Of a stretch of DNA of 28,440 nucleotides, positions 17,373 through 25,049 are shown one piece after another. The notes under the pieces are model-generated. The model ran no database searches. It worked only from the letters and a program-made list of their open reading frames with translations, and was not told the DNA's origin. Origin of the DNA: JAFGJU01 sp964570935. Its GTDB lineage: Bacteria; Eisenbacteria; RBG-16-71-46; JAFGJU01. The stretch covers positions 1-28,440 of the forward strand of contig CAZMZP010000001.1 of assembly GCA_964570935.1 (NCBI GenBank), read 5' to 3'. The position numbers and the translations under genes are program-made. Within the stretch, counting starts at the first letter, position 1, and each line of letters begins with the position of its first letter.

Positions 17373-17894
17373 CTAGTTTCTTGACGCATACACGATCACG
17401 TTGGCGAACAGAGCCGCAACGTTGAGAATGGTCCCAAACCGGATGAAGCGCTGCCAGAATGTGGACGGGACTATAATAGTGTCACCGGGCTCGAGGACCG
17501 GGATTTTGGAGGAGTCTCCCGAGCGCGCGTACTCGCCCAGGTCGACGGCAATCGCGCGCTGCGTGCCCGGTGCCGACCTCACCAACCTGACCTTGTTGAG
17601 CCGCGCTCCCTCGGTCGGCCCGCCGGCCAGAGAGACCAGCGCCACCACGTCGGTGCCGTCGGACACGAGGTAGAGTCCCGGCCTGGTCACCTGTCCCCAG
17701 ATGTACACGTAGAACTGGAGCTCGTCCTCGGTCCCCAGGCGAAGGTGGTATTGAGACCGCCTGAGGTCGTCCTGGGCCACCGGCTCGTCGGTGCCGCCGC
17801 CCTCCTGGCAAAACGCGCTGTAGCGCGGCCAGAATATCGTGACCAATAGAAAAAGCGCCAGTATCCTGAACGATAGCGCCCTGGTGAGAGACAA
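17373..17894 (-). CDS. Short SLBB-domain polysaccharide export-associated protein
   Basis: This 173-residue protein has a signal peptide or anchor (~1-29), one SLBB domain (YIWGQVTRPGLYLVSDGTDVVALVSLAGGPTEGARLNKVRLVR, ~64-107) continuing to ILEPGD-like VLEPGDTIIVPSTFW, and a C-terminal hydrophobic helix (~153-168). SLBB domains occur in Wza-type outer-membrane export channels, but the N-terminal polysaccharide-export domain is missing, so it is not a complete Wza. It is the first gene of the operon and precedes the Wzc-like kinase as wza does. The TTG start is strongly supported by AAAAGGAG 8 nt upstream. It may be an adaptor or periplasmic partner, with the true channel encoded elsewhere. 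Confidence 0.82.
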   Translation of the reverse strand: MSLTRALSFRILALFLLVTIFWPRYSAFCQEGGGTDEPVAQDDLRRSQYHLRLGTEDELQFYVYIWGQVTRPGLYLVSDGTDVVALVSLAGGPTEGARLNKVRLVRSAPGTQRAIAVDLGEYARSGDSSKIPVLEPGDTIIVPSTFWQRFIRFGTILNVAALFANVIVYASRN

Positions 17895-17954
17895 TTATTG
17901 GGCTCCTTTTGACTTCCACATGCCAGCAGACACCCACCCCAAAGACACCAATAT

Positions 17955-17984
17955 ATCTTACAGATTGGGATATCCGGCTGTCAA
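17955..17984 (-). promoter_or_regulatory. Sigma-70-type promoter of the polysaccharide operon
   Basis: On the minus strand a perfect -35 hexamer TTGACA (17984-17979) is followed after 18 bp by TAAGAT (17960-17955), four of six matches to the -10 consensus. Transcription would start near 17948, leaving a leader of about 54 nt before the SLBB gene and its AAAAGGAG ribosome site. Confidence 0.68.
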
Positions 17985-18429
17985 GCCACTTTTGGCGGTC
18001 GGCACGCCTTGATCCCGGGTTTGTCTGATAATTGAAGGACTTGGCCAAACCGGGGAACACTTGAACAGACTTCCGTGGCGCTCGTCCAGAACGCGGGGAG
18101 GACGGATATGCGGTGGAAAAGTGGGGTTGCCTGCCTCTGTGCGTGCACAGCGTCTGCGATGGACCTTCCGGTGACTCAGACAAGCTGCCTGCCCCCGAGG
18201 TGCCGCAGTATGAGTCGTATCGGTATCGGGGCACGTCAACCGAGCAGAACAGGCTATGTGTCGAGATTCACTTTGCGTATACTATGTGATGTAGAGCGTT
18301 GCTCGGGGCTGGCGTTAAGAACGTTTCTTGTTTAGAAGGAGAGCGCGTCACCTGCGGTCGTCGGGCTGGTGTACGCGTCCTGGTTAACCTATTCTCCTCT
18401 ATTCGTTCGGGACTGTTTCTACATGACTC

Positions 18430-18452
18430 CGCGGCTTGAGGCTTAGGCCGCG
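18430..18452 (+). repeat. Inverted repeat CGCGGC/GCCGCG upstream of GT39-like gene
   Basis: A 6-bp stem with an 11-nt loop lies about 90 nt before the GTG start. Its sequence resembles the operon hairpin at 2771-2790 (GCGGC, then AGGCCGC with a similar loop). No U-tract follows. Confidence 0.4.
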
Positions 18453-18538
18453 CCCTACGGCGAGGCCGGGGAGTAGTCTGGGAGGCAGTTACAGGCCGAT
18501 GCAGACCGGCCCACGATTAGGCTAGGAGGCCGTCAGCC

Positions 18539-19852
18539 GTGTCCACAGAGTCTCGCGTCTCGCAAGGCGGCAGCCGCCCTCGCGTGCAGAGCGCAAACCT
18601 CTCGGCAAGGTGGCAAAGGGGCTCCCATTGGAAGCTAATTCCCCTCCTCCTCTTCTATCTCGCCATCGCAATCACTTCCTCCCGCAACGAGTTTTTCGGT
18701 GACGAAGGTCGCTACGTCTGGTTTGCGCAGAATCTCAGTCACGGCTTCTACTCACCCACAGACAATATAAACCTGTGGAACGGACCCGGGTATCCTCTCA
18801 TTCTTACCCCATTTGTCACACTGGGTGTGCCTTGGATCGTGCCCAAGTTGCTCAATGCCGTTCTGGTCTTCCTGGCTGTGCTCTACTTTTGCCGTGCGCT
18901 CAGATTGTACACCGGGGAGCGGGAATCAATCGGCTTCGCTTACGTGATGGGAGTATATCCTCCGCTGTCCAGGTACATTCCATATATGCTTACCGAATCA
19001 CTTGCGGTTTTCTTGATTTGTGGGTTCGGGTATCACTTCTGCCGACTGCATAGAGCGAGGAGTGCCCGTTGGTTCGATTTTGCAGTCCCGGGCGTGTACC
19101 TTGGGTACTTGGCACTCACAAAGATACTCTTCGGATACATCATCCTTGCGGGCATGCTGTTCTTTCTGCTCTTGTGTTTTCGGAGGCGAACCCCCGGTAT
19201 GAGAAGGTCTTTCCTCGTATGCTCCATCGCGTTCCTCTGCTGCTTGCCATACCTCTCGTACACGCATTCTCTCACGCGTAAGCCGCTGTACTGGGGAAAC
19301 TCTGCAGGCATCGGTCTCTATTGGCTGTCTTCTCCAATGAGAGAGGACCTCGGAGACTGGTTCCCCACTGAACAGGTTCTAGAGAACCCTCAAGAATTTG
19401 GAGAGCATGCGGCGTTTCTTGCACGCGTGGAGGAATTGCCCAGCATTCAGAGGGACGAAGAAATGAAAAGCAGGGCCATCAGAAACATCCGCAACCATCC
19501 GCGCACGTTTCTCCGCAATTGGGCTGCCAACGTCGGGCGCCTGGTCTTCAACTACCCATACGCCCGCACCACACAGAAGCTCAGCACGTACTTCTATTTC
19601 ATTCCTAACATGTTTCTCGTGGTGATGAGCGCCCTTCTCGGGTTCGTGTCTCTGACACATCGACGGCTTTTCCCTCACGAGATAAAGGCGTTGATGCTGC
19701 TGGCGTTGACGTCTCTGGCAGCTACGTCCCTGTTGAGCGGAGTCTCCGCCAGACAGTTCATGGTGATCGTTCCCCTGCTCCTGCTGTGGATGGGATTCAC
19801 GTTGACCCAGCTGGTGAGAGTGGAGATTCGAGCCCGAAACACGTGCGACTAG
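18539..19852 (+). CDS. GT-C membrane glycosyltransferase (GT39/ArnT-like)
   Basis: This 437-residue integral membrane protein has about 9-11 hydrophobic helices. After the first helix (~33-47) comes the acidic luminal motif FFGDEGRYVWFAQNL (D55, E56), followed by GPGYPLILTPF. That is the layout of dolichyl/polyprenyl-phosphate-sugar-dependent GT39/GT83 enzymes such as PMT and ArnT, where the Asp/Glu is catalytic. It would transfer a sugar from a polyprenyl-phosphate donor to a lipid, glycan or protein on the periplasmic side. The GTG start is supported by AGGAGG (18524-18529) with 9-nt spacing. It is transcribed away from the polysaccharide operon and ends 31 bp from the converging gene, with no terminator visible between them. 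Confidence 0.8.
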   Translation: MSTESRVSQGGSRPRVQSANLSARWQRGSHWKLIPLLLFYLAIAITSSRNEFFGDEGRYVWFAQNLSHGFYSPTDNINLWNGPGYPLILTPFVTLGVPWIVPKLLNAVLVFLAVLYFCRALRLYTGERESIGFAYVMGVYPPLSRYIPYMLTESLAVFLICGFGYHFCRLHRARSARWFDFAVPGVYLGYLALTKILFGYIILAGMLFFLLLCFRRRTPGMRRSFLVCSIAFLCCLPYLSYTHSLTRKPLYWGNSAGIGLYWLSSPMREDLGDWFPTEQVLENPQEFGEHAAFLARVEELPSIQRDEEMKSRAIRNIRNHPRTFLRNWAANVGRLVFNYPYARTTQKLSTYFYFIPNMFLVVMSALLGFVSLTHRRLFPHEIKALMLLALTSLAATSLLSGVSARQFMVIVPLLLLWMGFTLTQLVRVEIRARNTCD

Positions 19853-19883
19853 GACTGGTAGTGGCATGGGTGTGCACGGCCCT

Positions 19884-21572
19884 TCAAGGCATCTCACAGC
19901 CTGGCCATTTCCAGACACATATCCTGCCTGCCCCGGTCTCACGCCTCACTACTTCGTCGCGCTCACAGAGAGGCACATCCGCATAAGGACCAGCACTGAA
20001 CTCCGGCGCCGGAACCCTGAACTTCCACGCTGCGTAGCCCGCGGCGGGACCATTGTAGCAGATGACATACCGCACTCCGAAGGCCGACATGTAGCGAGTC
20101 AGAGAGTCTGTTCTGATAGAATCAAGAAGACGATAGTCTCCCACCAATCCTTCCAATTGGAGGACGGCACCTTCGTAAAAGTATCCGAAACTGCCGGCTC
20201 TGTCTCCCATTGCCATCTTGGGCGGTTCAGAGAGCTTTTCGTTCAGAGAATCGGCGAGCACATAGTTTTGATACATGAAGTTCCCCGCTACATCGGCGTC
20301 ACGCCAGGCTCCCCATCTGGTGCTCGGCGTGGCGACCCACGTCCCCACCAGAAGAGCCGCAACTATCGCCATCTTGGCAAGGCGCAACAGCCTCCCGCCA
20401 GCCAGGGCGTTTGACAGTCTGCCTTCAACTGAAGAGACGATCTCCGGCAGGGCGAAAACCGCCACCAGGAAACCGGGGTAGGAATACCACCCCCATAGCC
20501 TCCAGGACGAACCCGTCAAGTAGTAGGCAACAAACGCAACGCAGAATACCGAGGCAATCAAGCCCACCCGCCTCCCTTGAACCAGCCCCGTCCAGCCGCG
20601 CCTGCGGCCGGCCAGGAAGATCAGCACGCAGGCCAGACTCACAATTATCATCGCAGAGAATACCGTCCAGATGCTCGTTACCTGCCCCGGCGATGGAGTC
20701 GGGATCAGCTGATGCAGCATTCTCGTGTTCACGAGTCCCACACCCATCGACTTCGCCTGTGCAGAGACGGGCAAGAAGTGTCCGAATCCGAGGCGGTTCA
20801 CAACCAGGTATCCGACGCCAGCAATCAGACTCGGCGCTGCAAGAAGCGCAAGAGACGCGGCCGATTGCCTCACACGTCCATGCACAAGCGTATTGATGAA
20901 GACACTCGCGACGACGGTCAGGTTGAGGAACACAGCGTCCAGGCGCGCAAGCTGGAGAAGAGCCATCGTGAGGCCCAGCGCCAGGAGTCTCTTCCATTCC
21001 ACCGCGCTGAGTGAATGGCAATCGATCGTCTCCACCAACACAAGCGCCAGAACACAGAGAGGCAGGAGCAGGCTGGTCTCCATACTGTATTCCGTGAAGG
21101 CCAGGAAATACCGGATCACGATGACAGCGGAGAGGCCGAACGTCAGGACGGAATAACGCCGGGCAAGATACCGAAAGCTCAGGAAGCAGGCCAGGGCCAG
21201 GAGGACCACGTTCAGCGTGCCGGCGACGCGAAGAACAAGCAGAGAGTCTTTCGCCAGGGCAAAGACGGGAACCAGGAGTCCCATCCACAGCGGATGGAAC
21301 CCGTTCGTGGCTGTTGTTCCGTCAAACGTCACCCTGCCAGATTCGACGATGTTTCGGGCAATCTTGAAGTAGAAATACGCATCGTCCGCGAACCTGGTCA
21401 CAAGGCTCGACGGTGCAGAGAGCCAGTATGCCGCCAGCTGCATCACACAGAGAAACAGGAAGAGGCCCACCATGAGGACCACGATTGCCCGTTCCGGCAG
21501 GCCCATTCCCCCAGGCGGCATGAGGCCCGGGGTTCGCGCTCGCTTTGGTTGTCCTTCCGGACTCGTCTGCAT
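19884..21572 (-). CDS. GT-C-like multipass membrane protein
   Basis: With the ATG at 21572 this is a 562-residue protein with about 11-12 hydrophobic helices and a soluble C-terminal domain of about 120 residues. The first periplasmic loop has RFADDAYFYFKIARNIVESG (D63, D64) and TNGFHPLWMGLL, which matches uncharacterised GT-C-type glycosyltransferases with an acidic DD pair. The C-terminal part (MAMGDRAGSFGYF, YMSAFGVRYVICY) is typical of the same group. The frame is open to 21740, but GAGG sits 8 nt before the ATG at 21572 and the upstream residues look non-coding, so I use the shorter start. The substrate is unknown; lipid-linked sugar transfer is inferred. Confidence 0.75.
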   Translation of the reverse strand: MQTSPEGQPKRARTPGLMPPGGMGLPERAIVVLMVGLFLFLCVMQLAAYWLSAPSSLVTRFADDAYFYFKIARNIVESGRVTFDGTTATNGFHPLWMGLLVPVFALAKDSLLVLRVAGTLNVVLLALACFLSFRYLARRYSVLTFGLSAVIVIRYFLAFTEYSMETSLLLPLCVLALVLVETIDCHSLSAVEWKRLLALGLTMALLQLARLDAVFLNLTVVASVFINTLVHGRVRQSAASLALLAAPSLIAGVGYLVVNRLGFGHFLPVSAQAKSMGVGLVNTRMLHQLIPTPSPGQVTSIWTVFSAMIIVSLACVLIFLAGRRRGWTGLVQGRRVGLIASVFCVAFVAYYLTGSSWRLWGWYSYPGFLVAVFALPEIVSSVEGRLSNALAGGRLLRLAKMAIVAALLVGTWVATPSTRWGAWRDADVAGNFMYQNYVLADSLNEKLSEPPKMAMGDRAGSFGYFYEGAVLQLEGLVGDYRLLDSIRTDSLTRYMSAFGVRYVICYNGPAAGYAAWKFRVPAPEFSAGPYADVPLCERDEVVRRETGAGRICVWKWPGCEMP

Positions 21573-21621
21573 GTACCTTTCCTCAACGCTTGCCGGTGCC
21601 CGGAGCTGCTGAGCCTCGGTA

Positions 21622-21650
21622 AGATTACAGCAATCACGAATCAACGGCAA
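21622..21650 (-). promoter_or_regulatory. Possible promoter of the GT-C-like gene
   Basis: On the minus strand TTGCCG (21650-21645) is spaced 17 bp from TAATCT (21627-21622), about 50 nt before the ATG at 21572. Both hexamers are only partial matches. Confidence 0.33.
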
Positions 21651-21779
21651 TCGACTCGGAGAGCAGTCTTCCTCGCCGCCGAATGTTGCGCGAGGACAAG
21701 AGCGCGCGACCCAGGGCCTTGTCTCCCGCCCGCACGTCACCGCCCGCCTGCCAAAAGTGCTGCAGAACGCGCCCCGATA

Positions 21780-21788
21780 TGGTATAAT
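21780..21788 (+). promoter_or_regulatory. Extended -10 promoter of the outer-membrane receptor gene
   Basis: TGGTATAAT is a perfect extended -10 element (TGn-TATAAT). The sequence 17 bp upstream (CTGCAG) is not a good -35, as is common for extended -10 promoters. A sigma-28-like arrangement (AAAA, 16 bp, CCCGATAT) overlaps it, with one extra spacer base and two mismatches. Initiation near 21795 would give a leader of about 170 nt. Confidence 0.6.
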
Positions 21789-21819
21789 TCCCTTAGTGCT
21801 TGAGTCTTTCGCCTCTGAC

Positions 21820-21880
21820 GAGAGAACCAGTGTAGTCCGCCAGCGGAATCAGCTTTTTTGACCACGCTCCAGGTTCTCTC
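21820..21880 (+). repeat. Inverted repeat in the receptor-gene leader
   Basis: GAGAGAACC (21820-21828) and GGTTCTCTC (21872-21880) are perfectly complementary over 9 bp and enclose 43 nt. Inside are a small TCCG/CGGA hairpin and a run of six T (21854-21859). This could be a structured leader or attenuator. I do not recognise a known riboswitch. Confidence 0.5.
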
Positions 21881-21963
21881 ATGTAAAGCCGGGATTAAAC
21901 ACTGGGAGTGGTGTCGGCTGTTCCCGCCACACGCCGGAACACTCGGAACATTGTCTGACTCCG

Positions 21964-24189
21964 ATGACAACTCGAGTGACCGTATCAGCGTTTATTATCG
22001 CCGCGTCCCTGTTCTGCGTCTTGACGCAGTACCCGGGTGCGACCGTCCTGGCAGCGCCTGAAGAAGGCAACTGGCCGGAGCGGGACGTCCGGGACGTGAC
22101 GAAGCCTCAGCATGCCCAATCTGGCGGCTCCCCGGCATCGCTCTCGCCCGCCGCTTCCCAGCCGGCCGCGAACGCGCTGCCGCCACAGCCGCTTCTCCGC
22201 ATCGGCGGACACACGGTTCGGACGCATCCGTTTCAGATACTCCGCCAGGACGGCGGTTACGTCTTTCCAGAGGTCTACATCCGGGCCCTGCGCCCTGCCC
22301 TTCCCTTCTCTACGAAGCTGGACTACCAGGTTGCGCTTCGAACGCCCGCGACTTTTGCGGACCCGATGAGGGCGGCGCTGTTGGCCCTGCCGGGCGTCAC
22401 GCCCAGGGACGATCTTTTCGCGCGGCCGAGCTTGAACGGCGGCCTGCCCGACTGGGTGGCGGTGCACTACGGCGGGTTCGCGGACACGTATCCCTATGTG
22501 CTTTACGGCACTGTGTCCATCGCCAACGCCCAGTTCGACGAGCTGAGGCTGCTCAAGGGCGCTTTCCCGGCCGAGTACGGGGACGCGCTCGCCGGTGTGG
22601 TCCTGCTGGAGCCGCGGCCCATGGCAACGGCCGAGACGCGGGCGGGCGCCTCGCTGGACCTCTTGAGAAGCAGCTTCTACGCCAGCGGACCGGTGAAAGA
22701 CGGGAGTTACGGCCTGTCCGTGGAGACGTCTTTCTACGACAAACTTCTGGGTTCGGTAACGGACAACGGTTATCCGGGCTCCACTTCCGCACTGGCCCAC
22801 GTTTCGAAGAAGTTCGGCTCACGGGAGGTGTCGTTGAGAGTGTTCCAGGCCTCGGGCGGCGCGGACACCGAGGTCGAGCCGGGGACAGACAGCTACACGT
22901 CAGCCAACGCGACGAGCCAGACGCTCAAGAGAAGGTACGAAGTCAGCGTCCAGGAAAAGCGCTCCAGGACCGCCCATACCACTTCGTTCGCGGTCTTCAC
23001 TGACTCCGAGAAGTTCAACGCCCTGAACGGGCTGATGGGCCGGGAACTGGGTGTTTTGAGCCCGTTCTCAGCCAGGGTCGACCTGGGCACACGCTCTATC
23101 GGCCTCCTTCACAAGACGAGTCTCGCCCTAATCCCCGGGCACGCGCTCGACGTAGGCGCTTCAGTCAGAAACGAGAGGCTGAGCCAGTTCACGCAGACAG
23201 AGGGGTGGAACTTCATCCCGTACTTCAACACCGGCCGGGACGACGTGGCCGACACGTCTCTCGCGCACCTCGACCAGACACTGCGCCTTTGGCGATACGC
23301 CTTCTACACCCAGGACCGCTGTCGCCTCGCCGGCTACCGCGTGACTGTCGGCGCCAGGTGCGACGTGCTCAACTCAAGCGCCAGCCCGGCTGTCAGGGCC
23401 TCGGTGGAGCGCCAGCTCGGGCGGTACACTCTGAGACTGGCGGGCGGGCAGTATAGTAGGTTTCCGCTGGGCGGGACTTTCGTGGCCGGAAGGATAGCCA
23501 GGCTGACGGATTCGTACACGGAGCCCGAGTCGGCGGTTCATCTGCTCCTGGGGGCCGACGCCGAAATCGCCGGCCTCACCCTGTCGCTGGACCTCCAAAG
23601 GCAGAGATACTCACATCTTGTGGTGTACGACGCTGATGGCCAAGAGCTCAGGAGCGGCCGCGGAAACCTGAGAGCCATAGACGTGACCCTTTCGACCCCC
23701 AGAAGCAGGGACGATTTCTGGGCCTACGCGACTGCTTCGTTCGGGGAGACGGAGGTCATGGGGATTGCCACGGACTGGGACCAGACTACGGTCGCCAAGG
23801 CCGTCTGCTTCGCCAAGCCGCGGCCCTACTTGGAGCTTACGACTCGCCTCTTCTACGGGAGCGGGCTCGCGTACACGCCGCTCGTGAACAGACAGGCCAT
23901 CGTGGACCCGGTCGGCATGGTCATGACCGACGCGGTCGGCAACGACGCGTACGCGCCGGTATGGGGAGGGGAAAACTCGGCGAGACTGCCGGCGCAGTTC
24001 AGACTGGACTTGAGGATAGCGACCACGAGGAGCATCTTCGCGAGGAAGGCCAGGTTCTTCGTGGAAGGCCTGAACCTGACCGATCACCGGAACGTATCCG
24101 GCATAGACTACTTCGACTACTATTCCCGCGTCGTCTACCGCACAAACGTCCCCCGCGCGGCAAACCTGGGTGTGGAGTTCTACTTCTAG
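21964..24189 (+). CDS. TonB-dependent-receptor-like outer-membrane protein
   Basis: This 741-residue protein has a signal peptide (~1-31), then an Ala/Pro/Ser-rich linker (to ~76). A plug-type region has MRAALLALPGV (135-145) and KGAFPAEYGDALAGVVLLEPR (198-218), the typical plug ending. After that it shows alternating amphipathic strands with aromatic girdles and ends in NLGVEFYF with the terminal Phe of outer-membrane barrels. No clear TonB box or carboxypeptidase-like domain is visible. It could import a glycan, metal chelate or other ligand; the neighbours do not say which. It shares the four bases CTAG with the converging GAF gene, so both stop codons overlap and no terminator separates them. 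The ribosome site is weak. Confidence 0.83.
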   Translation: MTTRVTVSAFIIAASLFCVLTQYPGATVLAAPEEGNWPERDVRDVTKPQHAQSGGSPASLSPAASQPAANALPPQPLLRIGGHTVRTHPFQILRQDGGYVFPEVYIRALRPALPFSTKLDYQVALRTPATFADPMRAALLALPGVTPRDDLFARPSLNGGLPDWVAVHYGGFADTYPYVLYGTVSIANAQFDELRLLKGAFPAEYGDALAGVVLLEPRPMATAETRAGASLDLLRSSFYASGPVKDGSYGLSVETSFYDKLLGSVTDNGYPGSTSALAHVSKKFGSREVSLRVFQASGGADTEVEPGTDSYTSANATSQTLKRRYEVSVQEKRSRTAHTTSFAVFTDSEKFNALNGLMGRELGVLSPFSARVDLGTRSIGLLHKTSLALIPGHALDVGASVRNERLSQFTQTEGWNFIPYFNTGRDDVADTSLAHLDQTLRLWRYAFYTQDRCRLAGYRVTVGARCDVLNSSASPAVRASVERQLGRYTLRLAGGQYSRFPLGGTFVAGRIARLTDSYTEPESAVHLLLGADAEIAGLTLSLDLQRQRYSHLVVYDADGQELRSGRGNLRAIDVTLSTPRSRDDFWAYATASFGETEVMGIATDWDQTTVAKAVCFAKPRPYLELTTRLFYGSGLAYTPLVNRQAIVDPVGMVMTDAVGNDAYAPVWGGENSARLPAQFRLDLRIATTRSIFARKARFFVEGLNLTDHRNVSGIDYFDYYSRVVYRTNVPRAANLGVEFYF

Positions 24190-25013
24190 GCCGCGGTGGC
24201 GGTCGAGACGGGCACGGCCGCGGCCCTGCGCCTCTCGAGCAGCATCGCCAGGACCGAGCCGGAAATCAGCGTGCAGAACAACTGAAGCGTTCTCTTGTGG
24301 TCGCCCACGAATGCGCCGGGGCGGGAGTGCCCCATCGTTATCACGCCCACGGAACGGCCGCCGGCCACTATGGGCACGGCCAGGAAGGAACCCAGCGGCG
24401 GCATTCCGTCCTTCTCGGGCCGCGTAAGCTCTTTCACGAGCACCGCCCTCTTCTCCCTGGCGGCCCAGGCCGAAAGGCCCTGTCCCAGGTCGAACTGAAC
24501 GCGCTCAATCAGGTCCTGAGGGTATCCGAGCGTGGCCTCCAGCTCGAGCCTGCCGGTGTCCTCGCGCGTCACGAAGACCGCGCCGTTCTGGAACGGCACG
24601 AGCTCCTTGAGTAGCGTGAGGCATTTCTCCAGGACCCTGTCCTCCCGGGTGCATGTGAGGACGACTTTCGACACGGAGTCCAGTGTGCGCATCTGCCGGG
24701 AGACCTTGTCCTTGTCGCTCAGCGAACGGCCTGAAATCAGCCTGGACACTCTCGCGTTCAACTCCGCGCTGAACCTGAGAGGCGCGCTGTCCTGCTTGGC
24801 GCCCAACGCCTTCTCGAGCGCGGCGCCGAGGTCTTTCCGTCCTCGTGGTGAAATCAGGCCCTTGGCGTGGAGCACGTCGAGCAGCCGGCGCGCCGAACGC
24901 GCGAACGGGGCCCTGTTCGCGGGGGCCTTGCTGACGCAAGCTCTGACGGGGGGAGCGTGACGCTCCCCCCTTCCGCCTCGCGCCTGGCTCTTTTTGTTCA
25001 GAATCTTCTTCAT
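24186..25013 (-). CDS. GAF-domain protein
   Basis: This 275-residue soluble protein has a basic N-terminal third of low similarity. A GAF domain follows (~111-262): TCTREDRVLEKCLTLLKELVPFQNGAVFVTRED, QFDLGQGLSAWAAREKRAVLV, GSFLAVPIVAGGRSVGVITMGH. No output domain such as a kinase, GGDEF or HD is attached, so it may act as a ligand-sensing partner of another protein. It is the last gene of the response regulator-sigma factor operon, 36 bp after the sigma gene, which makes a role in controlling that sigma factor attractive but unproven. Lys-rich start MKKILNKK; the ribosome site is weak. The ligand is unknown. Confidence 0.82.
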   Translation of the reverse strand: MKKILNKKSQARGGRGERHAPPVRACVSKAPANRAPFARSARRLLDVLHAKGLISPRGRKDLGAALEKALGAKQDSAPLRFSAELNARVSRLISGRSLSDKDKVSRQMRTLDSVSKVVLTCTREDRVLEKCLTLLKELVPFQNGAVFVTREDTGRLELEATLGYPQDLIERVQFDLGQGLSAWAAREKRAVLVKELTRPEKDGMPPLGSFLAVPIVAGGRSVGVITMGHSRPGAFVGDHKRTLQLFCTLISGSVLAMLLERRRAAAVPVSTATAA

Positions 25014-25049
25014 GTTTGCTTGCTGTCGTTGCCGCGAAAGCGGCCTGCG

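Larger units (their letters stand above)
17895..18538. other. 644-bp divergent non-coding region
   Basis: No credible gene is seen. The left part carries the operon promoter. The right part leads to the plus-strand GT39-like gene. It holds a possible -10 (TATACT, 18278-18283) with no good -35, an imperfect inverted repeat CCGAGCA/TGCTCGG (18240-18246 and 18300-18306) that brackets that -10, and a hairpin at 18430-18452. Its length is unusual for this compact window, and an operator array or small RNA is possible but not shown. Confidence 0.5.
21573..21963. other. 391-bp divergent non-coding region
   Basis: Between the GT-C-like gene and the TonB-dependent-receptor-like gene no coding sequence is convincing. 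It holds the weak minus-strand promoter near 21622-21650, the good plus-strand extended -10 promoter at 21780-21788, and the 170-nt leader with the GAGAGAACC inverted repeat. Confidence 0.55.

Noticed and set aside
18301..18538. tRNA or small RNA gene
   Set aside because: A TTCGGGAC stretch recalls a T-arm, but no cloverleaf can be built around it.
19853..19883. Bidirectional terminator between converging membrane-protein genes
   Set aside because: The 31-bp gap contains no stable stem and no T-run.
20425..21288. 287-codon minus-strand open frame
   Set aside because: It is another frame of the GT-C-like gene and has Cys/Arg/Gly-rich, unstructured composition.
21573..21740. N-terminal extension of the GT-C-like gene
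   Set aside because: The residues are Cys/Arg-rich without similarity to the family, and a good ribosome site precedes the ATG at 21572.
21755..21780. Sigma-28 promoter for the receptor gene
   Set aside because: AAAA and CCCGATAT are one base too far apart and have mismatches; the extended -10 TGGTATAAT explains the region better.
21795..21963. Cobalamin or other known riboswitch before the receptor gene
   Set aside because: I looked for a B12-box-like sequence and other familiar conserved cores and found none.
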